Positions 26,649 through 36,385 of a stretch of DNA of 64,000 nucleotides are shown piece after piece (within the stretch, counting starts at the first letter, position 1; the number at the start of each line of letters is the position of its first letter). Source of the DNA: Methanomassiliicoccaceae archaeon. Its GTDB lineage: Archaea; Thermoplasmatota; Thermoplasmata; Methanomassiliicoccales; Methanomethylophilaceae. Below the pieces are notes generated by a model. That model did not search any database and was not told the origin of the DNA. It worked only from the letters and a program-made list of their open reading frames with translations. The position numbers were made by a program, and so were the translations under genes. Location: contig JAYFOZ010000005.1 in NCBI GenBank assembly GCA_034928305.1, forward strand, positions 83,011 through 147,010, read 5' to 3'.

Positions 26649-28817
26649 TTAACTGTTGTATTCCCTCAGCCTCTTTGCCGCGGCCGGTCCGAATTTATCG
26701 ACCGCGCCCTCGAAGTCCCCCATCGCCACCTTGCATGCGTCGAGGGCCTCCTGGGTCGGCACCTCGCCGGATGCCACAAGGCGCCTGACGGAGGTCATCA
26801 CGGCCTCGTTGCATATGGCCGCGATATCCGCGCCGGTGCATCCCTCCGTCATCTCTGCAAGCTTCTTGAGGTCCACGCCGTCCTCGAGGGGTTTGCCCCT
26901 GGTGTGTATGCCGAATATCGCTTCCCTCGACGTCTTGTCGGGCGGAGCGACCAGCATGCTCTTGTCAAACCTTCCGGGCCTGAGCAGCGCAGGGTCGATC
27001 ATGTCGGGGCGGTTCGTGGCCGCAATGACCACGACGTTGTTCAGTGCTTCGAGCCCGTCCATCTCGGTCAGCAGCTGGGACACCACACGTTCGGTCACGT
27101 TGCTGTCGCTGCTTCCCGCTCCCCTGTTCGGAGCTATGCTGTCTATCTCGTCCATGAAGATCACGCAAGGCGACGCCTGCCTGGCCTTTCTGAACGTTTC
27201 CCTCACGGCCTTTTCGGACTCTCCCACCCACTTGTTCAGGAACTCCGGTCCTTTGACAGATATGAAGTTCGCCTCCGACTCCGTTGCTACGGCCTTGGCG
27301 AGCATCGTCTTTCCGGTGCCCGGAGGTCCGTAGAGCAGTATGCCCTTCGGCGGCTTGGCGCCCATATGCTCGAACACTTTGGCGTACTTCAGCGGCCATT
27401 CGACCGCTTCCTTGAGCTCCTGCTTGACGGTTTCCAGCGCGCCGATGTCCTCCCACTTGACGTTGGGGCGCTCGATGAGGACCTCTCTCATCGTCGCGGG
27501 CTGCATATCTTTGAACGCATCGCGGAAGTCGTCCGCGGTGACGCTGATCTTGTTCAGCACGTCCCCCGGGACCTCTTCGTTCTCGGTGTCTATGTCGGGA
27601 AGCACGCGCCTCAGCGACGCCATCGCGGCCTCTTTGGTGAGGGCGGATATGTCCGCACCGGCGTACCCGTGCGTCCTGTCGGCCACAAGCTTCAGGTCGA
27701 CGCCGTCGTCGATGGGCATTCCGCGCGTGTGTATCTGGAGGATCTCGAACCTGCCGTCCCTGTCCGGGATGCCTATCTCGATCTCCCTGTCGAACCTGCC
27801 CGGCCTTCTCAGCGCCTCGTCGATGGAATTGGGCCTGTTGGTCGCCCCTATGACGACCACTTTGCCGCGGGACTTCAGTCCGTCCATCAGTGCCAGAAGC
27901 TGTGCTACGATGCGGCGTTCGGTCTCTCCGGTAACCTCGTCCCTCTTGGGTGCGATGCTGTCTATCTCGTCGATGAATATGATGCTGGGAGCGTTCTCCT
28001 CCGCGTCTTTGAAGATCTCCCTGAGCTTTTCCTCGGACTCGCCGTAGAACTTGCTCATGATCTCCGGTCCGCCGATGTATACGAAGTTGCTGCTGGTCTC
28101 GCCTGCGACGGCCTTGGCGAGCATGGTCTTTCCGGTCCCGGGCGGACCGTGCAGAAGGACCCCCTTGGGCGCTTCGATCCCGAGCCTTTTGAACAGTTCC
28201 GGGTGCTTGAGCGGAAGCTCCACCATCTCCCTGATCCTGTTGACCGCGTCGCCCAGTCCGCCGATGTCGTCGTAGGATACCTTCGGTATGTCCCCTGCGG
28301 CGGCGTCCGCCGGCTTATCGCTGACCTTGACCTGTGTCGCCGAGGTCATTATGGCCGCTTCGCCCGAGGGAGCAAAAGATGTGACCACGAGCTCCATCTT
28401 GTTTCCCATCACGTTTAGCGCGATGGCATCTCCCTTGGAGAACGCTCGCCCCTCGAACACCTGTTTCAGATATTCGTCTCCGCCCTGCAGCCTCAGCTGT
28501 TCGGTGGGCGAGAATGTGATCTTCACGGCGTTCTTTGCCGTTACTTTCTTTATGGCGACCTTCTCGTCCATGGATGTGCCGGCGTTCCTTCTCGTGGTGC
28601 CGTCCATCCGGACGATCCCGCGGTTGGCGTCCTCGGGCCCTCCCCTGAGGACCTTGGCAACAGTCCTCTTGTCTCCTGTTATCTCTACTATGTCTCCGAC
28701 CTTGATGTCCATCACGGTCATGAGCTCCGGATCCAGCCTAACTACGCCTCTCCCCGCTTCTCCGGGTTTGAGCTCCGCGACCTTGATCGCCCTGTCGGAC
28801 CTGTCTTTTATTGCCAT
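26649..28817 (-). CDS. cdc48: Cdc48/VAT-type AAA+ unfoldase
   Basis: The 722-aa protein has the full VAT layout. An N domain with double-psi barrel covers about 5-185. The D1 ring has Walker [14 protein letters not shown] (about 224) and Walker [10 protein letters not shown]. The D2 ring has Walker [14 protein letters not shown] (about 497) and V-I-F-M-D-E-I-D-S. It unfolds proteins for the proteasome. The ATG at 28817 is set by AGGAGGT at seven-base spacing; the ATG at 28823 is too close to it. The upstream leader holds a three-way-junction-like structure. It is followed by hsp20. Confidence 0.96.
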   Translation of the reverse strand: MAIKDRSDRAIKVAELKPGEAGRGVVRLDPELMTVMDIKVGDIVEITGDKRTVAKVLRGGPEDANRGIVRMDGTTRRNAGTSMDEKVAIKKVTAKNAVKITFSPTEQLRLQGGDEYLKQVFEGRAFSKGDAIALNVMGNKMELVVTSFAPSGEAAIMTSATQVKVSDKPADAAAGDIPKVSYDDIGGLGDAVNRIREMVELPLKHPELFKRLGIEAPKGVLLHGPPGTGKTMLAKAVAGETSSNFVYIGGPEIMSKFYGESEEKLREIFKDAEENAPSIIFIDEIDSIAPKRDEVTGETERRIVAQLLALMDGLKSRGKVVVIGATNRPNSIDEALRRPGRFDREIEIGIPDRDGRFEILQIHTRGMPIDDGVDLKLVADRTHGYAGADISALTKEAAMASLRRVLPDIDTENEEVPGDVLNKISVTADDFRDAFKDMQPATMREVLIERPNVKWEDIGALETVKQELKEAVEWPLKYAKVFEHMGAKPPKGILLYGPPGTGKTMLAKAVATESEANFISVKGPEFLNKWVGESEKAVRETFRKARQASPCVIFMDEIDSIAPNRGAGSSDSNVTERVVSQLLTEMDGLEALNNVVVIAATNRPDMIDPALLRPGRFDKSMLVAPPDKTSREAIFGIHTRGKPLEDGVDLKKLAEMTEGCTGADIAAICNEAVMTSVRRLVASGEVPTQEALDACKVAMGDFEGAVDKFGPAAAKRLREYNS

Positions 28818-28846
28818 TGTCATTACCTCCTGATTTTAATGTCCTA

Positions 28847-28890
28847 GCCGCCCCGTGTCTTAGAGCACTCGGTCTGAGAATACCGGGCGG
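28847..28890 (-). promoter_or_regulatory. Structured 5' leader of cdc48-hsp20
   Basis: A seven-base perfect stem (GCCGCCC at 28884-28890 on the minus strand with GGGCGGC at 28847-28853) encloses about 30 bases. The inside can form two short hairpins (GGTATTCTCAGACC and GTGCTCTAAGACAC). A TATA-like element (TTTATATAG, minus strand, about 28931-28940) puts the transcription start near 28910, so this element would lie in the roughly 90-base leader between promoter and ribosome site. Confidence 0.45.
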
Positions 28891-29104
28891 CTTCCGCTCG
28901 GACTTATACTATTATTAGTTTGTCCTTCTATATAAATGTTACTATAATCTGTCATATTGGAGACAACACATAAGATATTCCACTACAGTTTTCTTATTTA
29001 GAAATTAAATCATCAATGTTGGCAGACAGTAAAATAATGACTGTCAAAATCTATAATTTGTGAAAGAGTGTAAAAATTTATATTATGACGGGAATGTATT
29101 GCAT

Positions 29105-30370
29105 ATGCTGATTGATTTTTCCGTCAAAAATTTCGGTCCTTTCCGTGACAAGACGAGGCTCAGTCTTCAGAGGACATCCGCAGACGAGCATCCGGAAAAT
29201 CTCATCGATTGTCCGGCGATCGGTGAAGAGGCGCTCAGTTCGGCAGCCATATTCGGTCCGAACTCTTCCGGAAAGTCATACATTCTCCGCGCATTAAATG
29301 TCATGATGGAAATGGTAAGGATGCCACGCATCGCCAACACCAGGATCAATCTTTATCAACCGTTCCGTCTGTCGTCGGAGACGGTGAAAGCACCGGTCGA
29401 AATGGAGATCAGATTTGTGACCGACGGCATCCTCTATCATTATTCTTTGTCGTTCGACAGTGATAATGTCGTATTCGAGTCCCTTTATTATTACCCCAAT
29501 GGACGCAGCAGCAAGGTGTTCGAGAGAAAAGGCTCCGAATTCACATTTACCAAGGCCATGAAGAATCAGAAGGAGGTTTCGGAGAAGACCGCCCCCAATT
29601 CCACGTATATTTCGGTGGCCGCACAGTTCAATAACGAGATATGCCTCAACGCCCACAGAGGCATCGTCCGGGATATGATATTTGTAACGGGTGACGCAGG
29701 AGGTCTGTTCGCCCCGGTCGTACAGATGATAAATGACAATCCGGAAATCAAAAAGCTTATGATACGTGCAATGAAAATCGCCGATTTCGGTATTTCCGAC
29801 ATGGTGAGCAAGATAGAAACCAGAGCGGCCTCCGAGTTTAAGGACGAGATCCCCCCGCAGCTTCTGGACTACGTAGCATCGATCGGTGCTTTAAAAATAA
29901 CCTCGACCAATCTTACACTGAAACATGATTTCAGCGGCTCTGATGCGGATGAGGGCGCTCTTAACTTCCCCATCGAAATAGAGTCCAATGGCACCAAGCA
30001 GATGCTGTGCATCATGGGTCCGATCATAGACTCCCTTCAAAACAGTAAGACGATAATAATCGACGAGTTCGGATCATATCTGCATTCCGATATTTCGCGC
30101 TGGATCATATCGCAGTTCAAGTCAGGCTCGAATCCAAACGGCGCCCAGATCATTGTAAGCACCCACGATCAGACGCTGATGGATACGGTCGAACTGTTCA
30201 GGAGGGACCAGATATTCTTCACACGGAAGAACGCCTCCGACGGCTCATCCGAGCTTTATTCGCTGTCCGACTTTAAAGGCGTAAGAAAGGATACAGATGC
30301 CCAGAAGGGATACTCGATAGGGAGGTACGAGGCCCTGCCGTACATATCGCCAGAGGACCTGATGAGATGA
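29105..30370 (+). CDS. AAA15-family ABC-type ATPase (RloA/AbiL-like)
   Basis: The 421-aa protein is an OLD/ABC-type ATPase: N-terminal MLIDFSVKNFGPFRDKTRLS, Walker A FGPNSSGKS (about residue 49), Walker B I-I-I-D-E-F (about 317) and an H-loop S-T-H-D-Q (about 355). Related ATPases act as sensors in two-gene phage-defence systems (RloA/RloB, AbiL, PARIS). It overlaps a RloB-type TOPRIM gene by four bases. An ATG at 29060 lies upstream, but the ATG at 29105 fits both the conserved start and the TATA box (aaatttatatt, about 29073-29083). The gene is AT-richer than the cdc48 gene before it. Confidence 0.85.
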   Translation: MLIDFSVKNFGPFRDKTRLSLQRTSADEHPENLIDCPAIGEEALSSAAIFGPNSSGKSYILRALNVMMEMVRMPRIANTRINLYQPFRLSSETVKAPVEMEIRFVTDGILYHYSLSFDSDNVVFESLYYYPNGRSSKVFERKGSEFTFTKAMKNQKEVSEKTAPNSTYISVAAQFNNEICLNAHRGIVRDMIFVTGDAGGLFAPVVQMINDNPEIKKLMIRAMKIADFGISDMVSKIETRAASEFKDEIPPQLLDYVASIGALKITSTNLTLKHDFSGSDADEGALNFPIEIESNGTKQMLCIMGPIIDSLQNSKTIIIDEFGSYLHSDISRWIISQFKSGSNPNGAQIIVSTHDQTLMDTVELFRRDQIFFTRKNASDGSSELYSLSDFKGVRKDTDAQKGYSIGRYEALPYISPEDLMR

Positions 30371-30975
30371 ATAAGCAACGAATCTTAAACCCCCGGCCAA
30401 GCGGAACCAGAGAAGTCAGCAAAAAGTTTCTGATAATGGTCGAGGGCACAACCGAATATAATTATTTCAGAAGATTCGTAAAGCGCAATTCAAAACTGAA
30501 GGTGAAACCTCTCCAATCTAAGCGGCGAGATGCCGTCAGTATCGCAGAGGCATGTGTCAAAAGGTCTGAAGAATACGGCATATCCAAGAAGGATGGCGAT
30601 AGGTCCGCGGTCGTTTATGACGTCGACCAAAACACGGGCGACAGCATATCGAAATCAGAGGAGATATGTAAGAGAAATGGTGCCGAAATGTATATCTCCA
30701 ACCCATCTTTCGAATGCTGGCTGCTAATGCATTTCCAGGATGTCGGCGGCGGTTGCACTCAGGATTCACTCGAAGACAGTCTTACCGTTGTTTTGGGGTG
30801 CAGGTATGAAAAGTCGAATGAAATAAATGGAAAAATCGACGACACTAAGATCCGAGAGGCGATAAGCCGTTCTTCCAAGAGGATATGCATCCGTGAAAAA
30901 CGAAATAAGGATTGCCTGAAAACATATCCGAGCAGTACCCTGCATTTTCTGGTCGGAGATATCTTAGATCCGTGA
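30367..30975 (+). CDS. RloB-family protein (predicted TOPRIM nuclease)
   Basis: The 202-aa protein has the RloB domain. F-L-I-M-V-E-G-T-T-E (about residue 20) holds the TOPRIM Glu and V-V-Y-D-V-D-Q-N (about 82) holds the D-x-D metal motif. S-N-P-S-F-E-C-W-L-L-M-H-F (about 113) is a signature of the family. Length is normal. Related TOPRIM partners in PARIS-type systems cut tRNA when released by the ATPase. With the AAA15 gene (four-base overlap) it makes a compact two-gene cassette flanked by core genes, which suggests a mobile defence module. Confidence 0.87.
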   Translation: MNKQRILNPRPSGTREVSKKFLIMVEGTTEYNYFRRFVKRNSKLKVKPLQSKRRDAVSIAEACVKRSEEYGISKKDGDRSAVVYDVDQNTGDSISKSEEICKRNGAEMYISNPSFECWLLMHFQDVGGGCTQDSLEDSLTVVLGCRYEKSNEINGKIDDTKIREAISRSSKRICIREKRNKDCLKTYPSSTLHFLVGDILDP

Positions 30976-31090
30976 TAGGCATACTGCCGTTGAAGTTACG
31001 GTTCTCATTATCTTTCCTCCTTTTTCGTTCTGGTTTTTATGTGATTGGCCGTTTAACTTGAAGAAGAAATAGTTATTACCATAAAAAATA

Positions 31091-31135
31091 ATGTATAATA
31101 ATATGCATCAATGTACATAATGATATATACATTGA
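31091..31135 (+). promoter_or_regulatory. Promoter/operator region of trpB2 with TGTACA-like boxes
   Basis: TGTACA at 31112-31117 is flanked by TGTATA (31092-31097) and an inverted TATACA (about 31126-31131), so AATGTA and TACATT arms surround a short AT core. TGTACA is the known TRP box of the methanogen tryptophan repressor TrpY, which also controls a trpB2 gene. A TATA-like sequence overlaps. Use of TrpY here is inference; no trpY gene is in the window. Confidence 0.45.
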
Positions 31136-31151
31136 ACATGATTAAACGACT

Positions 31152-32474
31152 ATGTCAATACCTAAGGACATACGAACCACACTCGATGTCGAAGACATTC
31201 CAAAGAAATGGTACAATCTGGCCGCGGACCTGCCGAAGCCTCTGGAACCGCCGATAAACATGAAGACCGGGAAACCAGCAGGCCCCGAGGACCTGGAGTC
31301 CCTCTTCTGCAAGGAGATTCTGATGCAGGAGATGTCCACCGAGAGGTACATCGACATACCGGAAGAGGTCAGGGACAACCTGGTGTACCTCAACCGTCCC
31401 TCTCCGCTGCAGAGGGCGTACCGCCTTGAGAAATATCTCAAGACCCCGGCCAAGATATACTTCAAAAGAGAGGACCTCAGCCCGCTCGGAAGCCACAAGG
31501 GGAACACTGCGCTGGCCCAGGCGTACTACAACGCCGAGGCCGGGATACACACACTCACCACGGAGACGGGGGCGGGGCAGTGGGGAACGGCCCTCGCGGC
31601 GGTCTCAAACCTGTTCGACATCAAGACGACAGTGTTCATGGTCCGCGGGAGCTACGACCAGAAGCCCACAAGGAAGGCGCTCATCGAGCTCTACGGAGGC
31701 ACTATACACCCTTCGCCCTCGGTATATACGGAGTTCGGGCGCAAGTATCTGAAGGAGCACCCGGGCACCGTCGGTTCCCTGGGAGTGGCGATCACCGAAG
31801 CCTGCGAGGTCGCGTCCAAGGACCCAGGCACATGCTATTCTCTAGGAAGCGTGCTGAACCACGTCATGCTCCACCAGACCGTGATAGGGCTGGAGACCAT
31901 GGAACAGATGAAGAAGGCCGAGATCAAGCCCGACATCATGATCGCATGCGCCGGGGGAGGGTCGAACTTCGGAGGTTTCTGCTTCCCGCTGATGGGAGAA
32001 AAGATCAAAGGCCGCACGGACTGCGAGTTCATCGCGGCCGAGTCGAAGGCCGCTCCGAGCATAACCGAAGGAGAGTACAAGTACGATCTCGGGGACACCG
32101 GCGGATACACGCCGCTGCTGATGATGTACACGATGGGGCACGATTACGTCCCCTCGTCGGTGCACGCCGGGGGGCTGAGGTATCACGGCATGTCGCCTCT
32201 GGTATCGGCGGCGGTCAACCAGGGCCTCGCCAGGGCGGTGGCCTACGACCAGGTCGAGACCTTCGAGGCGGGCGCGATGTTCGCCAGGACGGAGGGGATA
32301 GTGCCCGCGCCGGAATCCACCCACGCGCTGAGGACGGCGATCGACGAGGCCATCAAATGCCGCAAGACCGGCGAGGAGAAGACGATCGTGTTCTGCCTGT
32401 CGGGCCACGGCCTGCTGGACCTCAAGGGGTACTCGGAATACCTCGACGGCAGCATGAGGTCGTCGGCCAACTAA
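31152..32474 (+). CDS. trpB2: Tryptophan synthase beta-like protein TrpB2
   Basis: The 440-aa PLP enzyme is of the TrpB2 type: an N-terminal extension with W-Y-N-L-A-A-D-L-P-K-P (about 18-30), the PLP lysine in L-G-S-H-K-G-N-T-A (about 115) and the E-T-G-A-G-Q-W-G-T motif (about 138). A glycine-rich phosphate-binding loop C-A-G-G-G-S-N-F-G (about 258) follows. TrpB2 condenses serine (or O-phosphoserine) with indole and works without tight binding to TrpA. No other trp gene is near, typical of stand-alone TrpB2 salvage enzymes. Confidence 0.94.
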   Translation: MSIPKDIRTTLDVEDIPKKWYNLAADLPKPLEPPINMKTGKPAGPEDLESLFCKEILMQEMSTERYIDIPEEVRDNLVYLNRPSPLQRAYRLEKYLKTPAKIYFKREDLSPLGSHKGNTALAQAYYNAEAGIHTLTTETGAGQWGTALAAVSNLFDIKTTVFMVRGSYDQKPTRKALIELYGGTIHPSPSVYTEFGRKYLKEHPGTVGSLGVAITEACEVASKDPGTCYSLGSVLNHVMLHQTVIGLETMEQMKKAEIKPDIMIACAGGGSNFGGFCFPLMGEKIKGRTDCEFIAAESKAAPSITEGEYKYDLGDTGGYTPLLMMYTMGHDYVPSSVHAGGLRYHGMSPLVSAAVNQGLARAVAYDQVETFEAGAMFARTEGIVPAPESTHALRTAIDEAIKCRKTGEEKTIVFCLSGHGLLDLKGYSEYLDGSMRSSAN

Positions 32475-32538
32475 ACTCTTTAAAAAACATCTTTCTTTTT
32501 TAGATATCAATAAATACGCTTGCTCGGTACAAACCAAT

Positions 32539-33588
32539 ATGCCGGGCGAACTTAAGGGGGACACGGTCATCGTGTCCGACCAGAGAGAGGGCGGCCAGCT
32601 CTACAGTAAGGGCAATTACGGCTATCCCATGAGCGGAGGCGGCCTGGAGCTCGATCTGACCGAGGCGGTGTATCTCGTAGAGAGCGACCGTCTCCTGGTG
32701 GAGTCCGGCGGAAAAAAGGTGGAGTTCGACGAGCTTTTCGCACAGGCCTCGAAACAGAACGAAGGGTTCGACGTCAAATATCTGGTTTACAGGGACATGA
32801 GGTCCCGCGGTTTCGTCGTCAAAACCGAGACGGGGGGCTTCGACCTTTCGGTGTTCCCAAGGGGAAAGACGATGAGCAACTCCCGTCCGGAGTACATGGT
32901 CAGGGCGGTTTCCGAGCGTACGGTCCTCGATATAAGCGATTTCTCGGCCGAGATATCACATACCGAAGGGAAGGGGCGGGAGCTCCTTTACGGGGTGGCG
33001 GACGAGGAGGGTGATGTCACATACTACAAGATGTCCACGAGGGACCCGCGTGGCTCCGTGCCCATGGCTTCCACGGGCGGACGGATCGACGGGGTGCTGA
33101 TCAGCGACCGCGTGTTCGTTTTCGATGCGGACAGCTACGGGAGGCTGAAAGAGGCCGGGTTCTTCGGTAAAGACATCGGCGGCGCGCTCCAGCTATCGTT
33201 GATAGAAAGCTGTTATCTTTCCGAGAAGGGCGCGCTAAACGTCATCCGGCACGACGGCAGGGCCGTCGGGACCAAGGAGCTTAAGAAGCTGGGTTCGGAG
33301 ACCCAAAGCGACTTCCCCCTGCGGATATCGGCGTACTATGATCTGAGGTCCCGCGGCCTGGTCGTCAAGACGGGTTTCAAGTACGGCACCCATTTCAGAG
33401 TGTACGAGGGGTCCCCGGACGAATGCCACGCACGTTATCTCGTCCATGCCGTACCGGCGTCGGACACCGCGATGTGGCCCGAGATATCCAGGACCGTCCG
33501 GCTGTCCGGAGGGGTGAAGAAGGACATCCTCTTCTGCCGGATAAGCGAAGGCATAGAATATCTGGAGTTCAAATGGTTCAGGCCGTGA
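32539..33588 (+). CDS. endA: tRNA-splicing endonuclease EndA, two-repeat (homodimer) type
   Basis: The 349-aa protein cuts bulge-helix-bulge introns from tRNA. Two tandem endonuclease-like units are visible (about 1-165 and 170-349), each with a Y-L-V-E-S / Y-D-L-R-S-R-G-L-V-V-K-T pattern. Only the second keeps the full catalytic triad: Tyr in F-K-Y-G-T-H-F, His in A-R-Y-L-V-H-A and Lys in G-G-V-K-K-D. This is the alpha-2 arrangement known in euryarchaea. A TATA-like element (caataaatac) about 27 bases upstream fits a leaderless ATG at 32539. Confidence 0.93.
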   Translation: MPGELKGDTVIVSDQREGGQLYSKGNYGYPMSGGGLELDLTEAVYLVESDRLLVESGGKKVEFDELFAQASKQNEGFDVKYLVYRDMRSRGFVVKTETGGFDLSVFPRGKTMSNSRPEYMVRAVSERTVLDISDFSAEISHTEGKGRELLYGVADEEGDVTYYKMSTRDPRGSVPMASTGGRIDGVLISDRVFVFDADSYGRLKEAGFFGKDIGGALQLSLIESCYLSEKGALNVIRHDGRAVGTKELKKLGSETQSDFPLRISAYYDLRSRGLVVKTGFKYGTHFRVYEGSPDECHARYLVHAVPASDTAMWPEISRTVRLSGGVKKDILFCRISEGIEYLEFKWFRP

Positions 33589-33589
33589 C

Positions 33590-34594
33590 TCATTCTATGT
33601 CTTCGGGCCTGTTCTTTTTTATGAATCGCGAGTAGATCAGCCTCGCCATCTCGAGCTTCCATATCGAATGGAACTCCCTAATCCGATCGGCCTCCGTGCA
33701 GCGGACGAGCCCCATCACTTCCGGCAGGCTCACCGGTCCGATCACGCTTCCGTTGTCGTGACCCGTGAACCCGGTGCAGGAATTTACGAGGGCGTTCCTG
33801 ATATCCAGATGCTTTTCGGGGTTCGGAGGCGGGGTGTCGACATCATATCCTCCGCTGTCGAACTCTTCATGCGTCATGCAGTGCACGAGCTCCCTCAGTC
33901 CGCTGAACCTTCCCGGGAATTTTTCCAGGTCGTGGTCCAGGAGGACGACCGGCGTCCCCACCGAAAGTGACGGCAGGGCGGCATGCATCCTTCTCGTGAC
34001 CACGCAGTGGGCGGAACTGTAAAGGTAAAGGAACGATTTCGCGAAACGGTGCCTTACATCCATGCTGTAGGACTCCCAGAAATCATGCGACAGCTCGAAT
34101 ATGGGCCTGTCGGTCATCTTACGCATGGCCTCCACCTCTTTCTCGGGGACATCAACGGCAAGGATGTGACCCTGTCTTTCGATCCCCGGGTTCGGCAACA
34201 ATGTCAGCGTGAGGCATCCCGAGAAGTATGCCGGGACGTCGTTCTCCTGCATATATTCCAGGGTGCTGCGGTCCCTGCATCCCACCGGGCCGTGGTCCAG
34301 CAGATATTGTTTTCCCCTCTTCATGATGCCGTCTCTCCATAAGGGCGTGACGTGCATCGAGGTGAGCAGCGGGTCGATGCTGTCGGAAGGGGGAAAGTGT
34401 TTGGATGTGTCCATGTAGAACGCGTTCAGTATCATCTTGGTCTTCGGACCGTCGTACCGCCACATGTTCTCCCGGTTTACGAACCTGTCCACCTTCGGCA
34501 GGAAGCGGGATGCCGCGACGCTCTGTATGTCGTCACCTATGTTGTTCGTCGAATACCCGATCATCGAGTAGTCGCCGTCTGTCCGACCAGTCAT
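33590..34594 (-). CDS. Polysaccharide pyruvyl transferase-family protein
   Basis: The 334-aa protein fits the PF04230 family: M-I-G-Y-S-T-N-N-I-G-D-D-I-Q-S (about residue 11) is the N-terminal G-D-x-x-Q motif, C-R-D-R-S-T-L-E-Y (about 105) the central one, and R-R-M-H-A-A-L-P-S-L-S-V-G-T-P (about 200) the conserved R-x-H-A. Members add ketal pyruvate to cell-surface sugars or act as related sugar-modifying enzymes. It starts nine bases after the tfb stop, an unexpected partner for transcription and RNP genes; co-transcription may be passive. Confidence 0.82.
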   Translation of the reverse strand: MTGRTDGDYSMIGYSTNNIGDDIQSVAASRFLPKVDRFVNRENMWRYDGPKTKMILNAFYMDTSKHFPPSDSIDPLLTSMHVTPLWRDGIMKRGKQYLLDHGPVGCRDRSTLEYMQENDVPAYFSGCLTLTLLPNPGIERQGHILAVDVPEKEVEAMRKMTDRPIFELSHDFWESYSMDVRHRFAKSFLYLYSSAHCVVTRRMHAALPSLSVGTPVVLLDHDLEKFPGRFSGLRELVHCMTHEEFDSGGYDVDTPPPNPEKHLDIRNALVNSCTGFTGHDNGSVIGPVSLPEVMGLVRCTEADRIREFHSIWKLEMARLIYSRFIKKNRPEDIE

Positions 34595-34603
34595 CGACAG
34601 CCC

Positions 34604-35536
34604 TCAGAGTTGGATGACGATCCCCAACTTCTCGGTCAGCTCTTTGTATCTGTTCCTGATGGTGACCTCGGTCACGCCGGCGACGTCCGCAACTTCGCGC
34701 TGGGTCCTGCGCTCGTTGCACAGGATGGAGGAGATGTATATCGCGGCCGCCGCGACGCCAGTGGGCCCGCGTCCGGAGGTGAGCTCCTTCTCGGACGCAT
34801 CCTTCAGTATCTCGGCGGCTTTGCTTTGTACCTCTCCGCTCAGCTTGAGCTCCGAGCAGAATCTCTGCACGTAGTCCTGAGGCTTGGTCGGCATGAGCTT
34901 GAGCTTTAGCTCGCGGGTCATGAACCTGTACGTGCGCCCTATCTCTTTGCGCCCGACACGGCTCGCCCCTGCGACTTCGTCGAGGGTCCTGGGGACTCCG
35001 CATTGCCTGCATGCCGCGTACAGCGATGCGGCCACGACCCCTTCAATGGAGCGTCCCCTGATGAGGTTCTTGTTGACGGCTTTTCTGTAGATCATCGCCG
35101 CGGTCTCGCGGACGTTACGGGGGAGGCCCATCGCGGACGCCATCCTGTCAAGTTCCGACAGGGCGAACGCCAGGTTCCTCTCGGTAGCGTTGGATACGCG
35201 TATCCTTCTCTGCCATTTCCTGAGCCTGTACAGCTGGGCGCGGTTCCTGGTGGGGATGCTCTTGCCGTAGCTGTCCTTGTTCTTCCAAGAGATCTCCGTC
35301 GAGAGGCCCTTGTCGTGAATAGTATATGTCATCGGGGCGCCGGTGCGTGCCCTCTTCTCGCCCTGTTCGACGTCGAAGGCTCTCCACTCCGGTCCCTGGT
35401 CGATGAACTGGTCGTCGAGAACCAATCCGCAGTCCTCGCATATCAGCTCACCGCGCTCGTAATCTCTAACAAGGTGATGGCTGCCGCACTCCGGACAGAC
35501 CTCAATCTCTTCAGTGCCTTCTTTTGACTTTGCCAT
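34604..35536 (-). CDS. tfb: Transcription initiation factor TFB
   Basis: The 310-aa TFIIB homolog recruits RNA polymerase to TBP-bound promoters. The N-terminal zinc ribbon has C-P-E-C and C-E-D-C (residues 13-35). The B-reader/linker region includes G-P-E-W-R-A-F-D and G-A-P-M-T-Y (about 48-75). Two cyclin folds follow (about 115-205 and 210-305), the second with a helix-turn-helix ([17 protein letters not shown]) that contacts the BRE. It overlaps the gar1 gene by 26 bases; gar1-tfb linkage is common in archaea. Confidence 0.97.
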   Translation of the reverse strand: MAKSKEGTEEIEVCPECGSHHLVRDYERGELICEDCGLVLDDQFIDQGPEWRAFDVEQGEKRARTGAPMTYTIHDKGLSTEISWKNKDSYGKSIPTRNRAQLYRLRKWQRRIRVSNATERNLAFALSELDRMASAMGLPRNVRETAAMIYRKAVNKNLIRGRSIEGVVAASLYAACRQCGVPRTLDEVAGASRVGRKEIGRTYRFMTRELKLKLMPTKPQDYVQRFCSELKLSGEVQSKAAEILKDASEKELTSGRGPTGVAAAAIYISSILCNERRTQREVADVAGVTEVTIRNRYKELTEKLGIVIQL

Positions 35537-35768
35537 TTTGTTTCACCCCTTGGATGTATAGGTCCGCACCGGCCAGCTCCGAAACGTTTACGTTTTCCAG
35601 CTCGACGGACACATACGGTCCGTCCACCGGTCCGAATATACGAACCACTTTACCTAACCTGCGCTTGCGGGAGTCGAAAACAGGATCCCCCACCTCTGGG
35701 GGTACGGAGGCCGAAACCACAGCTCTGCCGTCAGAAGTAATTTCCGCAACGGTCCCCAAAAAATCCAT
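35511..35768 (-). CDS. gar1: H/ACA RNP component Gar1
   Basis: This 85-aa protein is a minimal archaeal Gar1: a single beta-barrel with the conserved core [22 protein letters not shown] (about residues 26-47), which binds Cbf5 and promotes substrate turnover in pseudouridylation. The Gly-Arg tails of the eukaryal protein are absent, as usual for archaea. The 3' end overlaps the tfb start by 26 bases. Confidence 0.92.
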   Translation of the reverse strand: MDFLGTVAEITSDGRAVVSASVPPEVGDPVFDSRKRRLGKVVRIFGPVDGPYVSVELENVNVSELAGADLYIQGVKQNGKVKRRH

Positions 35769-36076
35769 ATGTTATCTTCTCGTTTTGGCAGTCGGTTGTC
35801 AAGTATCAGACGCTATACTTGTCGAATATTTAAACACTTGGGTTTACTTTATTATGTTTAAGCATTGAATGATAAATAATCTCTTACTCATAGTATCTAA
35901 ACCGAATGTACGGACGGATGATTCATCCATGTAATAATGCGCCATTACGGGGCCCTTCCGGCGCAAAAAAAGACGTGATACCCAGACATCGGACGTGAAA
36001 AGTTTAATAACAAATAGGGTGTATCCGTGCCTAATTGATACGCCACTGGCGAATCTCGAATTAATGGAGGTAACAA
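35769..36076. other. Intergenic region between gar1 and a small membrane protein gene
   Basis: This AT-rich stretch holds the divergent promoters of gar1 (minus) and the 102-aa membrane protein (plus). A hairpin is possible at about 35940-35967, where GCGCC and GGCGC arms enclose a GC-rich loop next to a seven-base A-run. Read on the minus strand the T-run precedes the hairpin, so it is not a standard terminator. No gene is seen. Confidence 0.5.
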
Positions 36077-36385
36077 ATGACTTGGGACTTAATGTCATTC
36101 CTGACTATCATAGTATTCGTATTTTCGATAGTACTTTTGATCGCAGGAATATTCTCAGCCTACTTCGGCAGCGGTAAAAGCAGGACCTACGGCATGATTA
36201 TGCTTGCAGTCGGCCTCGTTGTCCTCGTATTGTGGACGTACCTAGTTGGATACAGCGACGTCGCTCTGTTCAACGACGTGGCCGCCTGGGATGTAATGTA
36301 CAACACGCTCATCTCTCTGATCGCAGTCTTGATCGGAGCGTTGGTCGCTGTCGGTATTTTCCTTGTTGCAGTTCTAAAGAGCTGA
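36077..36385 (+). CDS. Hypothetical three-helix membrane protein
   Basis: The 102-aa protein has three hydrophobic helices (about residues 6-28, 38-60 and 78-100), with a short polar stretch G-S-G-K-S-R-T-Y after the first and Y-S-D-V-A-L-F-N-D-V after the second. I do not recognise the family. GGAGG seven bases before the ATG and two hairpins with a T-run after the stop show that it is a separate, well-expressed-looking transcription unit. Confidence 0.75.
   Translation: MTWDLMSFLTIIVFVFSIVLLIAGIFSAYFGSGKSRTYGMIMLAVGLVVLVLWTYLVGYSDVALFNDVAAWDVMYNTLISLIAVLIGALVAVGIFLVAVLKS

Noticed and set aside
26316..28418. Long 700-codon open frame on the plus strand opposite cdc48
   Set aside because: It is the antisense shadow of a GC-rich gene whose minus-strand product matches Cdc48 along its whole length; no ribosome site or family match was seen.
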